Shown: positions 9,817 to 19,615 of the stretch, in pieces
Layout: the number at the start of each line of letters is the position of its first letter
How positions within the stretch are numbered: position 1 is the first letter of the stretch
NCBI RefSeq assembly: GCF_003331145.1
Contig: NZ_QLVE01000031.1
Coordinates: 1 to 59,903 of the forward strand
Origin: Exiguobacterium sp. TNDT2
Lineage (GTDB): Bacteria; Bacillota; Bacilli; Exiguobacteriales; Exiguobacteriaceae
Reading direction: 5' to 3'
DNA: 59,903 bases
The notes under the pieces: model-generated
Seen by the model: the letters and a program-made list of their open reading frames with translations, nothing else
Told to the model about the DNA's origin: nothing
Database searches by the model: none
Position numbers and translations under genes: made by a program

Positions 9817-10391
9817 AAAAATTTGCCATCTTCGCCTCCGGGTCCGGTAGCAACGCCGAAGCGATTTGGCAAGCCATCGACCGAGGCGACTTGTCAGGGG
9901 AATGTGTCCTGCTCGTCACGGACAAACCAGAAGCGAAAGTACTCGAGCGGGCGGATCGGTTCAACATCGCGAGCTTCTCGTTCGAACCGAAGGCATATGC
10001 GTCAAAAGCGGAATTCGAACAAGAAATTCTCGTCTTGTTACAGGCTCTCGGCGCCGACTATATCGTCTTGGCCGGGTATATGCGGTTGATTGGGGACGTG
10101 TTGCTGTCAGCATATCCGAACCAGATCATCAACATCCATCCGTCGCTCTTACCGGCGTTCCCAGGAAAAGACGCCATCGGTCAGGCGCTCGCGGCGAACG
10201 TGCCGACGAGCGGTGTCACCGTCCATTACGTCGATGCCGGGATGGATACGGGACCAATCATCGCCCAACAAGACGTCGCCATCGCCGGCTGTGATGCTAT
10301 GGAAGCGACAAGGCGCATCCAAGCGGTCGAGCATCAGCTCTATCCGCGCGTACTACAACAAGTGTTTATCCAACAGGAGGTTTTCAAGTGA
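9813..10391 (+). CDS. purN: GAR formyltransferase, folate-dependent
   Basis: A 192-residue enzyme that moves a formyl group from 10-formyl-tetrahydrofolate to GAR. The glycine-rich start [15 protein letters not shown], the [13 protein letters not shown] motif and [13 protein letters not shown] with its catalytic Asp are all present. The GTG at 9813 overlaps the purM stop (GTGA). Its own stop overlaps the purH GTG in the same way. No purT-type formate-dependent enzyme is in the window. Confidence 0.94.
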   Translation: MKKFAIFASGSGSNAEAIWQAIDRGDLSGECVLLVTDKPEAKVLERADRFNIASFSFEPKAYASKAEFEQEILVLLQALGADYIVLAGYMRLIGDVLLSAYPNQIINIHPSLLPAFPGKDAIGQALAANVPTSGVTVHYVDAGMDTGPIIAQQDVAIAGCDAMEATRRIQAVEHQLYPRVLQQVFIQQEVFK

Positions 10392-11908
10392 GAGCATTAC
10401 TGAGTGTGTCAGATAAAACAGGAATCGTCGAGCTCGCACAGGCGTTGCATGAAGCGGGCATCGAACTCATTTCGACAGGCGGGACGGAAGCTGCGCTCAT
10501 CGCGGCCGGCCTTCCGGTAAAAAACATCTCAGCAGTGACGTCGTTCCCAGAGATGCTCGACGGACGCGTGAAGACGCTCCATCCGCTCGTTCACGGCGGA
10601 CTGCTCGGACGTCGCGATTTGGACTCGCACGTCGAACAGATGAAAGACCACGACATTAAGCCGATCGACTATGTTGTCGTCAACTTGTACCCGTTTAAAG
10701 AGACGATTGCGAAAGAGAATGCGACGTATGAAGAAGCGATTGAAAATATCGATATCGGTGGACCGAGCATGCTCCGTTCGGCCGCAAAAAACCATGCCAG
10801 CGTGACGGTCGTCGTCGATCCGGCTGACTATGGTCACGTCGCCGAAGCGGTTCGCGCCGGTGGGACGACGTTCGAGACACGCCAACGCCTCGCGACAAAA
10901 GCGTTCCGTCACACGGCGGCGTATGACGCCTTGATTGCCGACTATTTAGGGCAGCAGATCGGTGAGACGTTCCCGGAACAGCTCACGGTCACGTATGAGA
11001 AAGTACAAGACCTTCGCTACGGAGAGAACCCACACCAACAGGCAGCGTTTTATAAGACGCCGCTCTATCACGGGATGACGCTCGCGAATGCGGAGCAATT
11101 GCACGGTAAAGAACTTTCCTATAACAATATCCAAGATACGAATGCGGCGCTCGAGGCGCTCAGTGAACTGACGGAGCCGGCAGCGGTCGTCGTCAAACAT
11201 ATGAACCCGTGCGGTGTCGCTGTGGGAGAAACGATTAGCCAAGCGTTCTCGAGAGCCCATGCGGCCGATCCGGTCTCGATTTTCGGTGGCATTGTCGCCT
11301 TGAACCGTGAAGTCGATTTAGAGACGGCAGAAGCACTCCGTAACATCTTCTTAGAAATCATCATCGCGCCATCCTTTAGTGAGGCAGCACTTGACCGATT
11401 GAAAGAGAAAAAGAATCTTCGGTTATTGACGCTCGACATGGGCCAGATGACAGGGATGCGATTGACAGCCGTCGCGGGCGGTCTGCTCGTGCAGGACGGG
11501 GACGATGTCACCCTCGATGATGCGTCATGTCAAATCGTGACGGACCGTCGTCCGACGGCGTCCGAATGGGAAGACTTGAAGCTCGCGTGGCGTGTCGTCA
11601 AACACGTGAAATCGAACGCCATCGTTGTCGCCAAAGATGAGACGACAATCGGCATCGGTGCAGGACAGATGAACCGCGTCGGTGCGGCGAAAATCGCTTT
11701 CGAACAAGCGGGTGAACGTGCTCAAGGGGCTGCGCTCGGTAGCGATGCGTTCTTCCCGATGGGGGACACGGTCGAGGCTGCGGCCGCGGCCGGCATCACG
11801 GCCATCATTCAACCTGGCGGATCGATTCGTGACGAAGAGTCGATCGAAGCGGCGAACCGCCACGGTATCACGATGGTGTTCACGTCAGTTCGACACTTCA
11901 AACATTGA
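10388..11908 (+). CDS. purH: AICAR transformylase/IMP cyclohydrolase
   Basis: A 506-residue bifunctional enzyme for the last two steps to IMP. The N-terminal cyclohydrolase part has the STGGTEAAL stretch and DGRVKTLHP at residues 58-66. The C-terminal transformylase part has [14 protein letters not shown] near residue 265 and [21 protein letters not shown]. The GTG start at 10388 overlaps the purN stop and has AACAGGAGG ahead of it. It is followed by a 13-base gap to purD. Confidence 0.95.
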   Translation: MRALLSVSDKTGIVELAQALHEAGIELISTGGTEAALIAAGLPVKNISAVTSFPEMLDGRVKTLHPLVHGGLLGRRDLDSHVEQMKDHDIKPIDYVVVNLYPFKETIAKENATYEEAIENIDIGGPSMLRSAAKNHASVTVVVDPADYGHVAEAVRAGGTTFETRQRLATKAFRHTAAYDALIADYLGQQIGETFPEQLTVTYEKVQDLRYGENPHQQAAFYKTPLYHGMTLANAEQLHGKELSYNNIQDTNAALEALSELTEPAAVVVKHMNPCGVAVGETISQAFSRAHAADPVSIFGGIVALNREVDLETAEALRNIFLEIIIAPSFSEAALDRLKEKKNLRLLTLDMGQMTGMRLTAVAGGLLVQDGDDVTLDDASCQIVTDRRPTASEWEDLKLAWRVVKHVKSNAIVVAKDETTIGIGAGQMNRVGAAKIAFEQAGERAQGAALGSDAFFPMGDTVEAAAAAGITAIIQPGGSIRDEESIEAANRHGITMVFTSVRHFKH

Positions 11909-11921
11909 GAGGAGCGATACG

Positions 11922-13175
11922 ATGAACGTACTCGTCATTGGACGCGGCGGCCGTGAACACGCGCTCGCCTGGAAGTTGGGACAAGACGGACACGAAGTGT
12001 TCGTCGCCCCTGGTAATCTCAATATGGATGGCGTGACGTGCGTACCGATTGAAGAGACAGATGTCTCGGCACTCGTCGGGTTTGCGAAGCGTGAAGGAAT
12101 CGACTGGACGATTGTCGGTCCGGAATCGGCCCTGATGGCCGGCGTCGTCGATGCGTTTCAAGCAGAAGGACAACGCATCTTCGGGCCGTCGAAAGCGGCA
12201 GCACTTTTGGAAGGCAGTAAAGCCTTCGCCAAAGAAGTGATGCGCGAAGCCGATATTCCGACAGCGGGATATGACACGTTCACCGACGCTGCGTCGGCGC
12301 TACACCATCTCGATTTGTCGGAAGCCCCGCTCGTCGTCAAAGCGGACGGGCTCGCTGCCGGCAAGGGCGTGACCGTCGCGTTCACACTCGATGAGGCGCG
12401 GGCAGCGATTCACGACATCTTCGACACCGATAAGTTCGGGGACCAGTCCCGTGTCGTCATCGAAGAGTATTTGGACGGGGAAGAGTTCTCGCTCATGGCG
12501 TTCGTCTCAGGTGAGCACGTCATCCCGATGATCACGTCTCAAGATCACAAACGTGCATTTGACGGCGACAAAGGACCGAACACGGGCGGTATGGGCGCAT
12601 ACAGTCCGATGCCTCATCTCGATGATGCCGTATACGCGGAAGCGGTCGAGCGCGTGCTCATCCCGCTCGCGCGGACGATGGTCGAACGAGGCACTCCGTT
12701 CCAAGGGTTCTTGTATGCGGGCCTCATCTTGACGGCGGATGGCCCGAAAGTGATCGAGTTTAACGCCCGGTTCGGTGACCCCGAGACCGAGGTCATTCTC
12801 CCGAACTTGGCATCCCCGCTCCTCGACGTCATCGAGGCGGTCGTGGACCAGAAACCGTATCCGATTGAATGGGTGGACGGCTATACGATTGGAGTCGTCG
12901 TCGCGGCGGATGGGTATCCCGATAAAGCGGCGACCGGACAAGTCCTCTCAGGTTTTGACCGTTTGCCGGAAGATGTGCTCGTGTTTCATGCGGGCACGAC
13001 CCGTGACGGGGCAGATATTGTCGGCAACGGAGGTCGCTTGTTCGTCCTCACGTCGACGAAACCGACGTTGCTCGAAGCAAAACGTGCCGTCTATATGGCA
13101 CTCGAACAACTTGATTTGCCACAGACGTTCTACCGTCGAGACATCGGCGGACGGGCGTTAGCGCATATTTTTTAA
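11922..13175 (+). CDS. purD: Phosphoribosylamine-glycine ligase
   Basis: A 417-residue ATP-grasp enzyme that joins glycine to phosphoribosylamine to make GAR. It starts MNVLVIGRGGREHALAWKL, the family's N terminus. It carries VVKADGLAAGKGV (near residue 139) and DHKRAFDGDKGPNTGGMGAY (near residue 207). The ATG at 11922 has GAGAGGAGCG just before it. An in-frame extension reaches back into purH but has no support. It is the last gene of the operon. Confidence 0.95.
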   Translation: MNVLVIGRGGREHALAWKLGQDGHEVFVAPGNLNMDGVTCVPIEETDVSALVGFAKREGIDWTIVGPESALMAGVVDAFQAEGQRIFGPSKAAALLEGSKAFAKEVMREADIPTAGYDTFTDAASALHHLDLSEAPLVVKADGLAAGKGVTVAFTLDEARAAIHDIFDTDKFGDQSRVVIEEYLDGEEFSLMAFVSGEHVIPMITSQDHKRAFDGDKGPNTGGMGAYSPMPHLDDAVYAEAVERVLIPLARTMVERGTPFQGFLYAGLILTADGPKVIEFNARFGDPETEVILPNLASPLLDVIEAVVDQKPYPIEWVDGYTIGVVVAADGYPDKAATGQVLSGFDRLPEDVLVFHAGTTRDGADIVGNGGRLFVLTSTKPTLLEAKRAVYMALEQLDLPQTFYRRDIGGRALAHIF

Positions 13176-13202
13176 AGGATGGGTCAACCCGTCCTTTTTT
13201 TC
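13176..13202 (+). terminator. Terminator of the pur operon
   Basis: A stem GGATGGG/CCCGTCC with loop TCAA and a run of seven T begins right after the purD stop. Confidence 0.9.
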
Positions 13203-13265
13203 ATGCGAAAAGAAGGAAATCCCGATTTCCTGCTCTACAATGATGGAGTAGATTGAAGGAAGAAG

Positions 13266-15551
13266 GTGGTCGGTCTGCGAGTCCAAACAAAACTATTTAT
13301 TGCAATCGCTATAAACATTGCATTGTTCATAGGAATCATTCTTTTTGTGATCAAGCCTTATTTTATTGAAAAAAGCATTGATCAAGATGAAGTCATGATT
13401 CGAAGTCAAGTCGATAGCGTCTCAGAAGTATTTTCGAATCGACGCTCCATGTTAGAACGAACGCTAATCGACTGGGCAGTTTGGAATGATTCATACGACT
13501 TTGTAATCAATCCGAACGAGGAGTTCATTCGAAGTAACATGGGATATGAAACACTAGAGAATTTAGGTATCAGTGCCATGTTATTTTTAAATGAGAATCA
13601 AGACGTTGTCTACTCTGAATTTAGCCGATTTTATGCGTCAGACAATGAGGCTGAGCGTGAAGCTTTTACGAACGATATTTTACGATTCGTCAATGCATCC
13701 GGTATTAAACAAAATGCGGTATATGGTACAGATTACGGCCCGATCGTATTCATGAGCCATCCGATTGTCAGAAGTGACGGGAAAGGTACTGCGAAAGGGA
13801 CGTTGGTCATGATTCAAAAAATCGGGCCTGATTTCATATCTGCGGTAAGCGCGCAAGCGAAAACCCCGATTACGATTCGACCGCTTTCTCATAACCGACT
13901 GATCATTGATCAAGACGAGAAATTCGCACGCGTCTCTATGCCATTACAATCTATTTATCAAGATGCAAATTGGGAACTCAATTTCTCGGTCAAACGGACA
14001 TACTATCTAAATACGATGTCGATGCTACAAACAGGCATGTTCGGGCTTCTTATTTTAGGTCTCGGCTTGCTCATCACGTTATTTTTAACGATTCACCGAT
14101 TTATAACGATGCGATTGTTGCACATCGTGACTGAGCTGAAACAGATTACACACGAACGGAATGGCCGTCTGCGAATTCGCTCAAATCGAAGAAGTCGCGA
14201 TGAGATCGAGGACATGGCCACGACAATCAATAACGTATTGGATGCTCTTGAGGAAACAAAGACCGAGTCGTTGAACCGTGCCTTTCGTGATTCGTTGACA
14301 AGGTTGCCGAATCGGCTTGCGGTAGAAGACATGTTTGCAAACGCGGCGACGCCTGCTACTCAAATAGCTGTACTTGGAATTGACTTGGACAACTTTAGGC
14401 GGATTAATGATCAATTCGGACAAAGAACAGGTGATGCGCTGTTAACATTTCTCGCATCACGTTTAAATTTTTATAAAGAGGATGGGTTTGCCGCTCGAAT
14501 CGGGGCGGATGAGTTCATATTTATTCATCCGAAATGGTCAACCCGCGAAATGCGATTGGTTGCCAATCAAATTGCGAAAGATGTGACAGATTGGGGAAGA
14601 AAGCAAGGGATGAACGGATTGACGACTAGTATCGGAATTGATGAATTGAATCATATCGATCGGCCGTATACGTATGAAATTATGATGAATCGTCTCGATG
14701 TGGTCCTCCATGAAGTCAAACACTCAGGAAAAAATCAAATTTTATCCTATGACGAAATCGAAAGCGGGAGTCATTATCTTCATATGCTTGAAATGGAACG
14801 TGATTTGAGATACGCCTTGAAGCATGGTGAATTTGAGCTCTATTATCAACCGATTGTATCCCCGAGCCCGTTCGCTGTCCGTGGCGTAGAAGCGCTCATT
14901 CGATGGAACCATCCCGTAAAAGGTGCGATCTCGCCGGGAATCTTTATCCCGGTGGCCGAGCAATTAGGATTGATTTCAGACATTGGACGTTGGGTATTGC
15001 GGCAAGCGGTATCAGAGATTCAAGAACATGCACATAGTCATCACCTGTTTCTGTCTGTAAACGTCTCAAAGCGTCAAATTGCTGACGGGTCGTTTCTTGA
15101 AGAGCTGCGTCATGTGCTATCTGACACAAAGTTCAAAGCAAATCTACTTCATGTTGAAATTACTGAGAGTGAGGTCGGTGGCAACCTGTTTGAATTGCAA
15201 CAGTTTATCTCTACTCTTAAAGAGATGAACGTGCAAATCTCGCTTGATGATTTTGGGGTCGGCACGTCATCATTGTCATTCTTACAATCGCTTCAACTCG
15301 ATATTATTAAAATTGATCAAAACTTTGTCAAAGGGATTCCTGAGAACAAGTTCGATCGAGCATTGCTCGAAGGATTGTACCAAACATTCCATACACTTGG
15401 GCTCGATATCGTCACAGAAGGCGTCGAGCGTCCGGAACAGCTTGCGTTCGTACTCGAACACAGCAGCTCACTCATCCAAGGTTACCACTACAGCAAACCG
15501 GTTCCGCTTGCCCAACTCGAGCATTATTTAAAGAAAACGGTTCTAGTTTGA
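13266..15551 (+). CDS. CHASE4-HAMP-GGDEF-EAL cyclic-di-GMP protein
   Basis: A 761-residue membrane sensor. One membrane segment lies at residues 8-30. An extracellular region with IDWAVWNDSYDF (about 67-78) is typical of CHASE4. A second membrane segment lies at about 249-275, followed by HAMP, a GGDEF domain and an EAL domain. The GGDEF motif reads GADEF (about residue 413), so cyclase activity is doubtful. The EAL domain keeps EAL (about 540), the SVNVS Asn, HVEITESE, DDFGVG, the IKID Lys, TEGVE and QGYHYSKP, so it should hydrolyse cyclic-di-GMP. The GTG start follows GAAGGAAGAAG. Base composition looks more AT-rich than its neighbours. Confidence 0.9.
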   Translation: MVGLRVQTKLFIAIAINIALFIGIILFVIKPYFIEKSIDQDEVMIRSQVDSVSEVFSNRRSMLERTLIDWAVWNDSYDFVINPNEEFIRSNMGYETLENLGISAMLFLNENQDVVYSEFSRFYASDNEAEREAFTNDILRFVNASGIKQNAVYGTDYGPIVFMSHPIVRSDGKGTAKGTLVMIQKIGPDFISAVSAQAKTPITIRPLSHNRLIIDQDEKFARVSMPLQSIYQDANWELNFSVKRTYYLNTMSMLQTGMFGLLILGLGLLITLFLTIHRFITMRLLHIVTELKQITHERNGRLRIRSNRRSRDEIEDMATTINNVLDALEETKTESLNRAFRDSLTRLPNRLAVEDMFANAATPATQIAVLGIDLDNFRRINDQFGQRTGDALLTFLASRLNFYKEDGFAARIGADEFIFIHPKWSTREMRLVANQIAKDVTDWGRKQGMNGLTTSIGIDELNHIDRPYTYEIMMNRLDVVLHEVKHSGKNQILSYDEIESGSHYLHMLEMERDLRYALKHGEFELYYQPIVSPSPFAVRGVEALIRWNHPVKGAISPGIFIPVAEQLGLISDIGRWVLRQAVSEIQEHAHSHHLFLSVNVSKRQIADGSFLEELRHVLSDTKFKANLLHVEITESEVGGNLFELQQFISTLKEMNVQISLDDFGVGTSSLSFLQSLQLDIIKIDQNFVKGIPENKFDRALLEGLYQTFHTLGLDIVTEGVERPEQLAFVLEHSSSLIQGYHYSKPVPLAQLEHYLKKTVLV

Positions 15552-15559
15552 GAGCGATT

Positions 15560-15592
15560 AAGATGTTTCCTGCGAGGAGCATCTTTCTTTTT
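15560..15592 (+). terminator. Terminator after the GGDEF-EAL gene
   Basis: AAGATG pairs with CATCTT, extended by CCT/AGG around a small loop, and is followed by TCTTTTT. Confidence 0.75.
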
Positions 15593-15674
15593 ATGATTTC
15601 CGTGAAAATTTCATTACAATTGGTAACATAGCTTGCGACCCTTTCATAGAAAAGGTAAACTTGAAACAGGTGAA

Positions 15675-15688
15675 AGAAAACGCTTACA
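15675..15688 (+). promoter_or_regulatory. Candidate cre site (CcpA) before yerA
   Basis: AGAAAACGCTTACA matches the published cre consensus WGWAARCGYTWWMA at every position. It lies about 50 bases before the yerA-like start, where CcpA could act on transcription. Such a match can arise by chance, so this is a candidate only. Confidence 0.45.
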
Positions 15689-15739
15689 AAATTATTGTCT
15701 GATAATAATGGCGAGGCGATTAAGGGAGGATTGGGTTCG

Positions 15740-17482
15740 ATGCCAACAAAACGATCGGCGCGGGCACCGTGGTCTAAAGCGATGATTCGGTCACAACTTG
15801 AAGTCGTGAGCCAAGTCAGGCCACCTTCGCTCGTATTGACGAATGCCACGTACTTGAACATGTACGTGAAGCAGTGGAAACAAGCAAATATATGGATAGA
15901 ACATGATCGCATCGTCTATGTCGGACCGGATTTGCCGAAAGCGGCCGTCGAGACAGTGGACGTATCCGGAAAGTATATCGTGCCTGGTTACATTGAACCG
16001 CATGCACATCCATTTCAACTTTATAACCCGGCTACGCTGTCGAAGTATGCAGGCGAGCGGGGGACGACAACGCTCGTGAATGACAACATGCTTCTTTTTT
16101 TACAGAATAAGGAGCAAGCGTTTGCACAACTCGACGCGATGCAACAGCTTCCGACGAGCACATACTGGTGGGCACGTCTCGATACGCAGACCGAACTTGA
16201 CCGGGACAGCGTCCTTGTCGATTCAGAGCGGATTCATGACTGGTTCAACCATCCGGACGTTGTCATGGCCGGTGAATTGACGGCATGGCCGCGCACGTTA
16301 AAAGGCGATGATGAGATGCTTCAATGGATGCTTGATGCTGAGACGTGCGGACTCCCCGTTGAAGGTCATTTTCCTGGTGCCTCAGCGAAAACGTTGACGA
16401 AGATGGCGTTGATGGGTGTTCACAGCGACCATGAAGCGATGACGGCAGATGAGGCGCTATGCCGGCTCGAGCACGGATATACGACGACGCTTCGCCATTC
16501 CTCGATTCGTCCCGACCTTCCTGATATCATCCGAGGTCTCCTCGATGCAGGACTTGAGGCGTTCGATCATGTGATGGTCACGACGGACGGATCGACCCCA
16601 GGTTTTTACCGAGACGGGTTGCAAGACGCGCTTATCAAGATTATGATTGAGGCCGGATTGCCTCCGATTGAAGCATACCGCATCGTCACCTTGAACGTGG
16701 CGCGACATTTTGGTCTCGACCACGTCCTCGGTTCGATTGCGCCGGGACGCATCGCGCACCTCAACATTCTTGATGCGATTGACGAGCCGCGTCCGTCCGC
16801 CGTCATCGCCAAAGGGCAATGGATTTATCGAGACGGGACGTCGTTGTTCCCGAACGAACTCGTCGACGCGGCGCTCGCGCTCATGCCATCGACGGACGTC
16901 GACATCGAACTGACGCCGAACGATCTATCGTTCAGCATGCCGGTCGGTCTCGATATGGTCAACTCGGTTATCATGAAGCTATTCAAAATCTCGCATGATA
17001 CCGGTCAAGATGAACTGCCGCGTGACGGGGACGAGTCGTTCCTCATGTTGCTTGATAAAGAAGGAAAGTGGCGCCTCAATACGGTGTTGAAAGGATTCGC
17101 CAACGATTTTGGCGGTCTCGTCAGCTCATATTCGATTAGTGGTGATTATTTGATTCTCGGGAAATGCAAACAAGACATGTTGACGGCGTTCGACCGGATG
17201 AAGGAACTTGGCGGCGGTATCGTTCTCGTCGACCGCGGTGAGATTATCGCGGAAATCCCGCTCCCACTCTGCGGGATGACGTCGCAAGAGCCGGTCGAAC
17301 AATTGATCGTTCAAGAAGAACGGTTGCGGTCCGAACTGCTCGCGCGCGGGTACAAGTTCGAAGACCCGATCTATACGCTCTTGTTCTTGGCGTCGACGCA
17401 CTTGCCGTACGTCCGGGCCACACCGCTCGGAATTTACGAAGTGATGAAGAAACAAATACTATTTCCGGCGATTTTACGATGA
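15740..17482 (+). CDS. yerA: Adenine deaminase-like amidohydrolase (YerA)
   Basis: A 580-residue amidohydrolase-superfamily protein of the YerA type, related to adenine deaminase. The metal-binding HxH is in GYIEPHAHPFQ (near residue 93), and VHSDHEAMTADEAL matches the second half of the metal site. The C-terminal domain resembles the one of AdeC. Synteny with B. subtilis yerA between purD and pcrB supports the name. The ATG at 15740 follows GGGAGG; an in-frame ATG at 15695 lacks a site. True substrate is not established; a separate AdeC lies at 53987. Confidence 0.85.
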   Translation: MPTKRSARAPWSKAMIRSQLEVVSQVRPPSLVLTNATYLNMYVKQWKQANIWIEHDRIVYVGPDLPKAAVETVDVSGKYIVPGYIEPHAHPFQLYNPATLSKYAGERGTTTLVNDNMLLFLQNKEQAFAQLDAMQQLPTSTYWWARLDTQTELDRDSVLVDSERIHDWFNHPDVVMAGELTAWPRTLKGDDEMLQWMLDAETCGLPVEGHFPGASAKTLTKMALMGVHSDHEAMTADEALCRLEHGYTTTLRHSSIRPDLPDIIRGLLDAGLEAFDHVMVTTDGSTPGFYRDGLQDALIKIMIEAGLPPIEAYRIVTLNVARHFGLDHVLGSIAPGRIAHLNILDAIDEPRPSAVIAKGQWIYRDGTSLFPNELVDAALALMPSTDVDIELTPNDLSFSMPVGLDMVNSVIMKLFKISHDTGQDELPRDGDESFLMLLDKEGKWRLNTVLKGFANDFGGLVSSYSISGDYLILGKCKQDMLTAFDRMKELGGGIVLVDRGEIIAEIPLPLCGMTSQEPVEQLIVQEERLRSELLARGYKFEDPIYTLLFLASTHLPYVRATPLGIYEVMKKQILFPAILR

Positions 17483-17549
17483 ACAGTTGAGTCCGAGCCG
17501 GTCGTGCTTTAGAATGATAAAGAAGTACGATGAGAGAGGATGCTTGCGG

Positions 17550-17855
17550 ATGCAACTCGATAAATTACGAGGACGAGAGCTCGATCAGCTGTTTGAGGCG
17601 ATTTTGAAGCTCGATACACTCGAAGATTGTTATCAACTATTTGAAGATTTAGCGACCGTGAACGAAGTGCAGGCACTCGCCCAACGGCTAGAAGTGGCCC
17701 GCCAAATTCGTGAAGGTAGCACGTATCATAAAATTGAAGAAGCGACAGGAGCTTCGACGGCCACGATTTCCCGCGTCAAGCGTTGCTTGAACTACGGGTC
17801 AGGTGGCTATGATCTTGCCCTTGAACGTCTACAACAATCAGAAGGTGACTCGTAA
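17550..17855 (+). CDS. yerC: YerC/YecD family TrpR-like regulator
   Basis: A 101-residue protein with a TrpR-type helix-turn-helix fold. It begins MQLDKLRGRELDQLFEAIL and carries ALAQRLEVARQIREG followed by EEATGASTATISRVKR, the recognition helix. Members of this family are small DNA-binding proteins of unclear target. The ATG at 17550 has GAGAGAGGA upstream. It lies between yerA and the potassium transporter, as yerC does near pcrB in B. subtilis. Confidence 0.88.
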   Translation: MQLDKLRGRELDQLFEAILKLDTLEDCYQLFEDLATVNEVQALAQRLEVARQIREGSTYHKIEEATGASTATISRVKRCLNYGSGGYDLALERLQQSEGDS

Positions 17856-17871
17856 GAGTCATCTTGTTTTT
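17842..17871 (+). terminator. Terminator overlapping the yerC stop
   Basis: AAGGTGACTC pairs with GAGTCATCTT around GTAA, followed by GTTTTT. The yerC TAA lies in the loop. Confidence 0.8.
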
Positions 17872-17891
17872 GATGGGAGAGGAGGGGCGAG

Positions 17892-19274
17892 ATGCAAGAC
17901 AAGTTTATGAAGCGAAATTTACAGCTGTTCTTTCGGAAGCTGACACCGGTCCAGACACTCGTGTTGATTTATAGCGCGGCGGTCGTGTTGGCTGTTATTT
18001 TGCTCGCTTTACCGATTGCGCGACAATCAGGCGTCTCGATCACATTCACGGATCTCGTCTTTTTTGCAGTCAGTTGCGTCAGTGTCACCGGATTGACCCC
18101 GATTGTCGTGACCGATACGTTCTCGACGTTCGGATTATTTATTATCTTGTTCATTGTTCAAGTGAGCGGTGTCGGATTGATCAGTCTTCACGTCATCATG
18201 TGGATTTTGCTCGGCAAGCGCATCGGTTTCCGTGAGCGCCAGCTGATTTTACGTGACCAAAACCAGACGTCGATGTCTGGAATCATCAAGTACATCACCG
18301 AGATCGTCATTACTGTTATCGCAATTGAAGCGGTCGGTGCGGTATTGTTAGGGGTCCATTACTTAAATTACTTCGATACGGCCAGCGAGGCGTTCCTGCA
18401 AGGCCTGTTCGGGTCAATCAGTGCGACGACGAACGCCGGCTTCGACATCACCGGTAGCTCGCTCGCACCGTTCCGGGAAGATCCGTTCGTCATCTTTACG
18501 CAAATCGCGCTCATGACCGGTGGTGCCATCGGGTTCCCAGTCCTTGTCGAGATTCGGACGTATTTGACGAATCGAATCATTCGGAAGCGCGAGAATTTCC
18601 CGCGCCGGTTCTCACTGTTCACAAAACTCACAGTATCGACGTTTTTCATCTTGATTGCTGTTGGAACTGTCGGCTTGTTCCTGTTTGAATATAACAACGC
18701 GTTCAAAGAGTTGCCGCTCTGGCTCGCACTTTCGGATTCGTTGTTCCAGTCCGTGACGACGCGAAACGGAGGCTTGTCGACCGTCGACGTCAACTTGTTC
18801 TCAGAAGGCAGCATGTTGCTGCTCTCGATTCTGATGTTCATCGGGGCCTCTCCGTCTTCGGTCGGTGGAGGGATTCGGACGACGACGTTCGCCGTCGCCG
18901 TGCTCGGGGTCGTCGCGTTCATTCGCGGGGACTCGTCCATCAAAATCTTTGGGCGTGAGATCGTGCTCGAGGACATTTGGAAAGCGTTTGTCATTATCAC
19001 CGTTTCACTGGCTGTCCTGTTGACCGGGGTCATGGTGCTGACGTTCTTCGAAGACGCGTCGCTCACCCGGATCTTGTTTGAGGCGTGCTCGGCGTTCGGG
19101 ACGACCGGATTGTCGGTCGGGCTATCGTCTGAATTCAGTAACATCGGCAAGTGGGTACTCACCATCTTAATGTTCATCGGTCGAATCGGTGTCATCGCCT
19201 TCATCTTGATTTTGCAACGGAGACAGCCGAAGCGGATGTACAACTATCCGAAAGAATCAATCATCTTAGGGTAA
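17892..19274 (+). CDS. KtrB/TrkH-type potassium uptake channel subunit
   Basis: A 460-residue integral membrane protein of the Trk/Ktr/HKT superfamily. Four pore-loop motifs, each centred on a selectivity glycine, are visible: VSVTGLTP, TTNAGFDI, TTRNGGLS and GTTGLSVG. Around them lie the eight expected membrane helices. The family works as a dimer with a cytoplasmic KtrA/KtrC-type nucleotide-binding ring, which is not encoded here. The closest match in kind is B. subtilis KtrB/KtrD. The ATG at 17892 follows GGAGGGG; an ATG five codons later is possible. Confidence 0.9.
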   Translation: MQDKFMKRNLQLFFRKLTPVQTLVLIYSAAVVLAVILLALPIARQSGVSITFTDLVFFAVSCVSVTGLTPIVVTDTFSTFGLFIILFIVQVSGVGLISLHVIMWILLGKRIGFRERQLILRDQNQTSMSGIIKYITEIVITVIAIEAVGAVLLGVHYLNYFDTASEAFLQGLFGSISATTNAGFDITGSSLAPFREDPFVIFTQIALMTGGAIGFPVLVEIRTYLTNRIIRKRENFPRRFSLFTKLTVSTFFILIAVGTVGLFLFEYNNAFKELPLWLALSDSLFQSVTTRNGGLSTVDVNLFSEGSMLLLSILMFIGASPSSVGGGIRTTTFAVAVLGVVAFIRGDSSIKIFGREIVLEDIWKAFVIITVSLAVLLTGVMVLTFFEDASLTRILFEACSAFGTTGLSVGLSSEFSNIGKWVLTILMFIGRIGVIAFILILQRRQPKRMYNYPKESIILG

Positions 19275-19286
19275 GGAGCTCAGAAC

Positions 19287-19523
19287 ATGAAAGCTTTTTG
19301 GATCAATTTCGGTTACGTGTTCGCCGTTCCCGTGCTACCGTTCATCGCGGTCGTGAACGGAACGGCGCTCTGTTCACCAGATTCTCCGCTACTTGATATT
19401 CCCGTGCTCGGCTTTTTCTTGGCCAATCCGCTCTGGTTCATCCCGGTGTACGGGTTGTTCGCGCTTGTCGTCGCCAAGTGGATGACGACCCACGAACGAA
19501 AGACGCACGCGAGACGTGTTTGA
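19287..19523 (+). CDS. Small two-helix membrane protein
   Basis: A 78-residue protein I do not recognise. Two hydrophobic segments (about residues 8-25 and 44-64) are separated by a loop with a Cys, and the tail ends in a basic KTHARRV. GTAAGGAGC lies ahead of the ATG. It begins 12 bases after the potassium channel subunit and ends in a terminator, so it is likely co-transcribed. A role as an accessory of that transporter is only a guess. Confidence 0.7.
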   Translation: MKAFWINFGYVFAVPVLPFIAVVNGTALCSPDSPLLDIPVLGFFLANPLWFIPVYGLFALVVAKWMTTHERKTHARRV

Positions 19524-19549
19524 GACTTGCCTCGGCAAGTCTTTTTTTG
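19523..19549 (+). terminator. Terminator after the small membrane gene
   Basis: AGACTTGC pairs with GCAAGTCT around CTCG, followed by seven T. Confidence 0.92.
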
Positions 19550-19615
19550 TTCAACAGATGCAAGTGAGGGCAAAAATCGCTACACTAGAAGAGGTATCAA
19601 AGGGAGGGAAGTGGA

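Noticed and set aside
11682-11921. An 80-codon N-terminal extension of purD into purH
   Set aside because: The extension is the out-of-frame reading of purH. The ATG at 11922 has GAGAGGAGCG and the correct family start.
18368-19243. A 291-codon open frame on the minus strand inside the potassium channel gene
   Set aside because: It is antisense to a clear membrane-protein gene. Its product is a low-complexity Ser/Thr/Met/Asn-rich sequence, as expected from the complement of hydrophobic codons, and it has no ribosome site.
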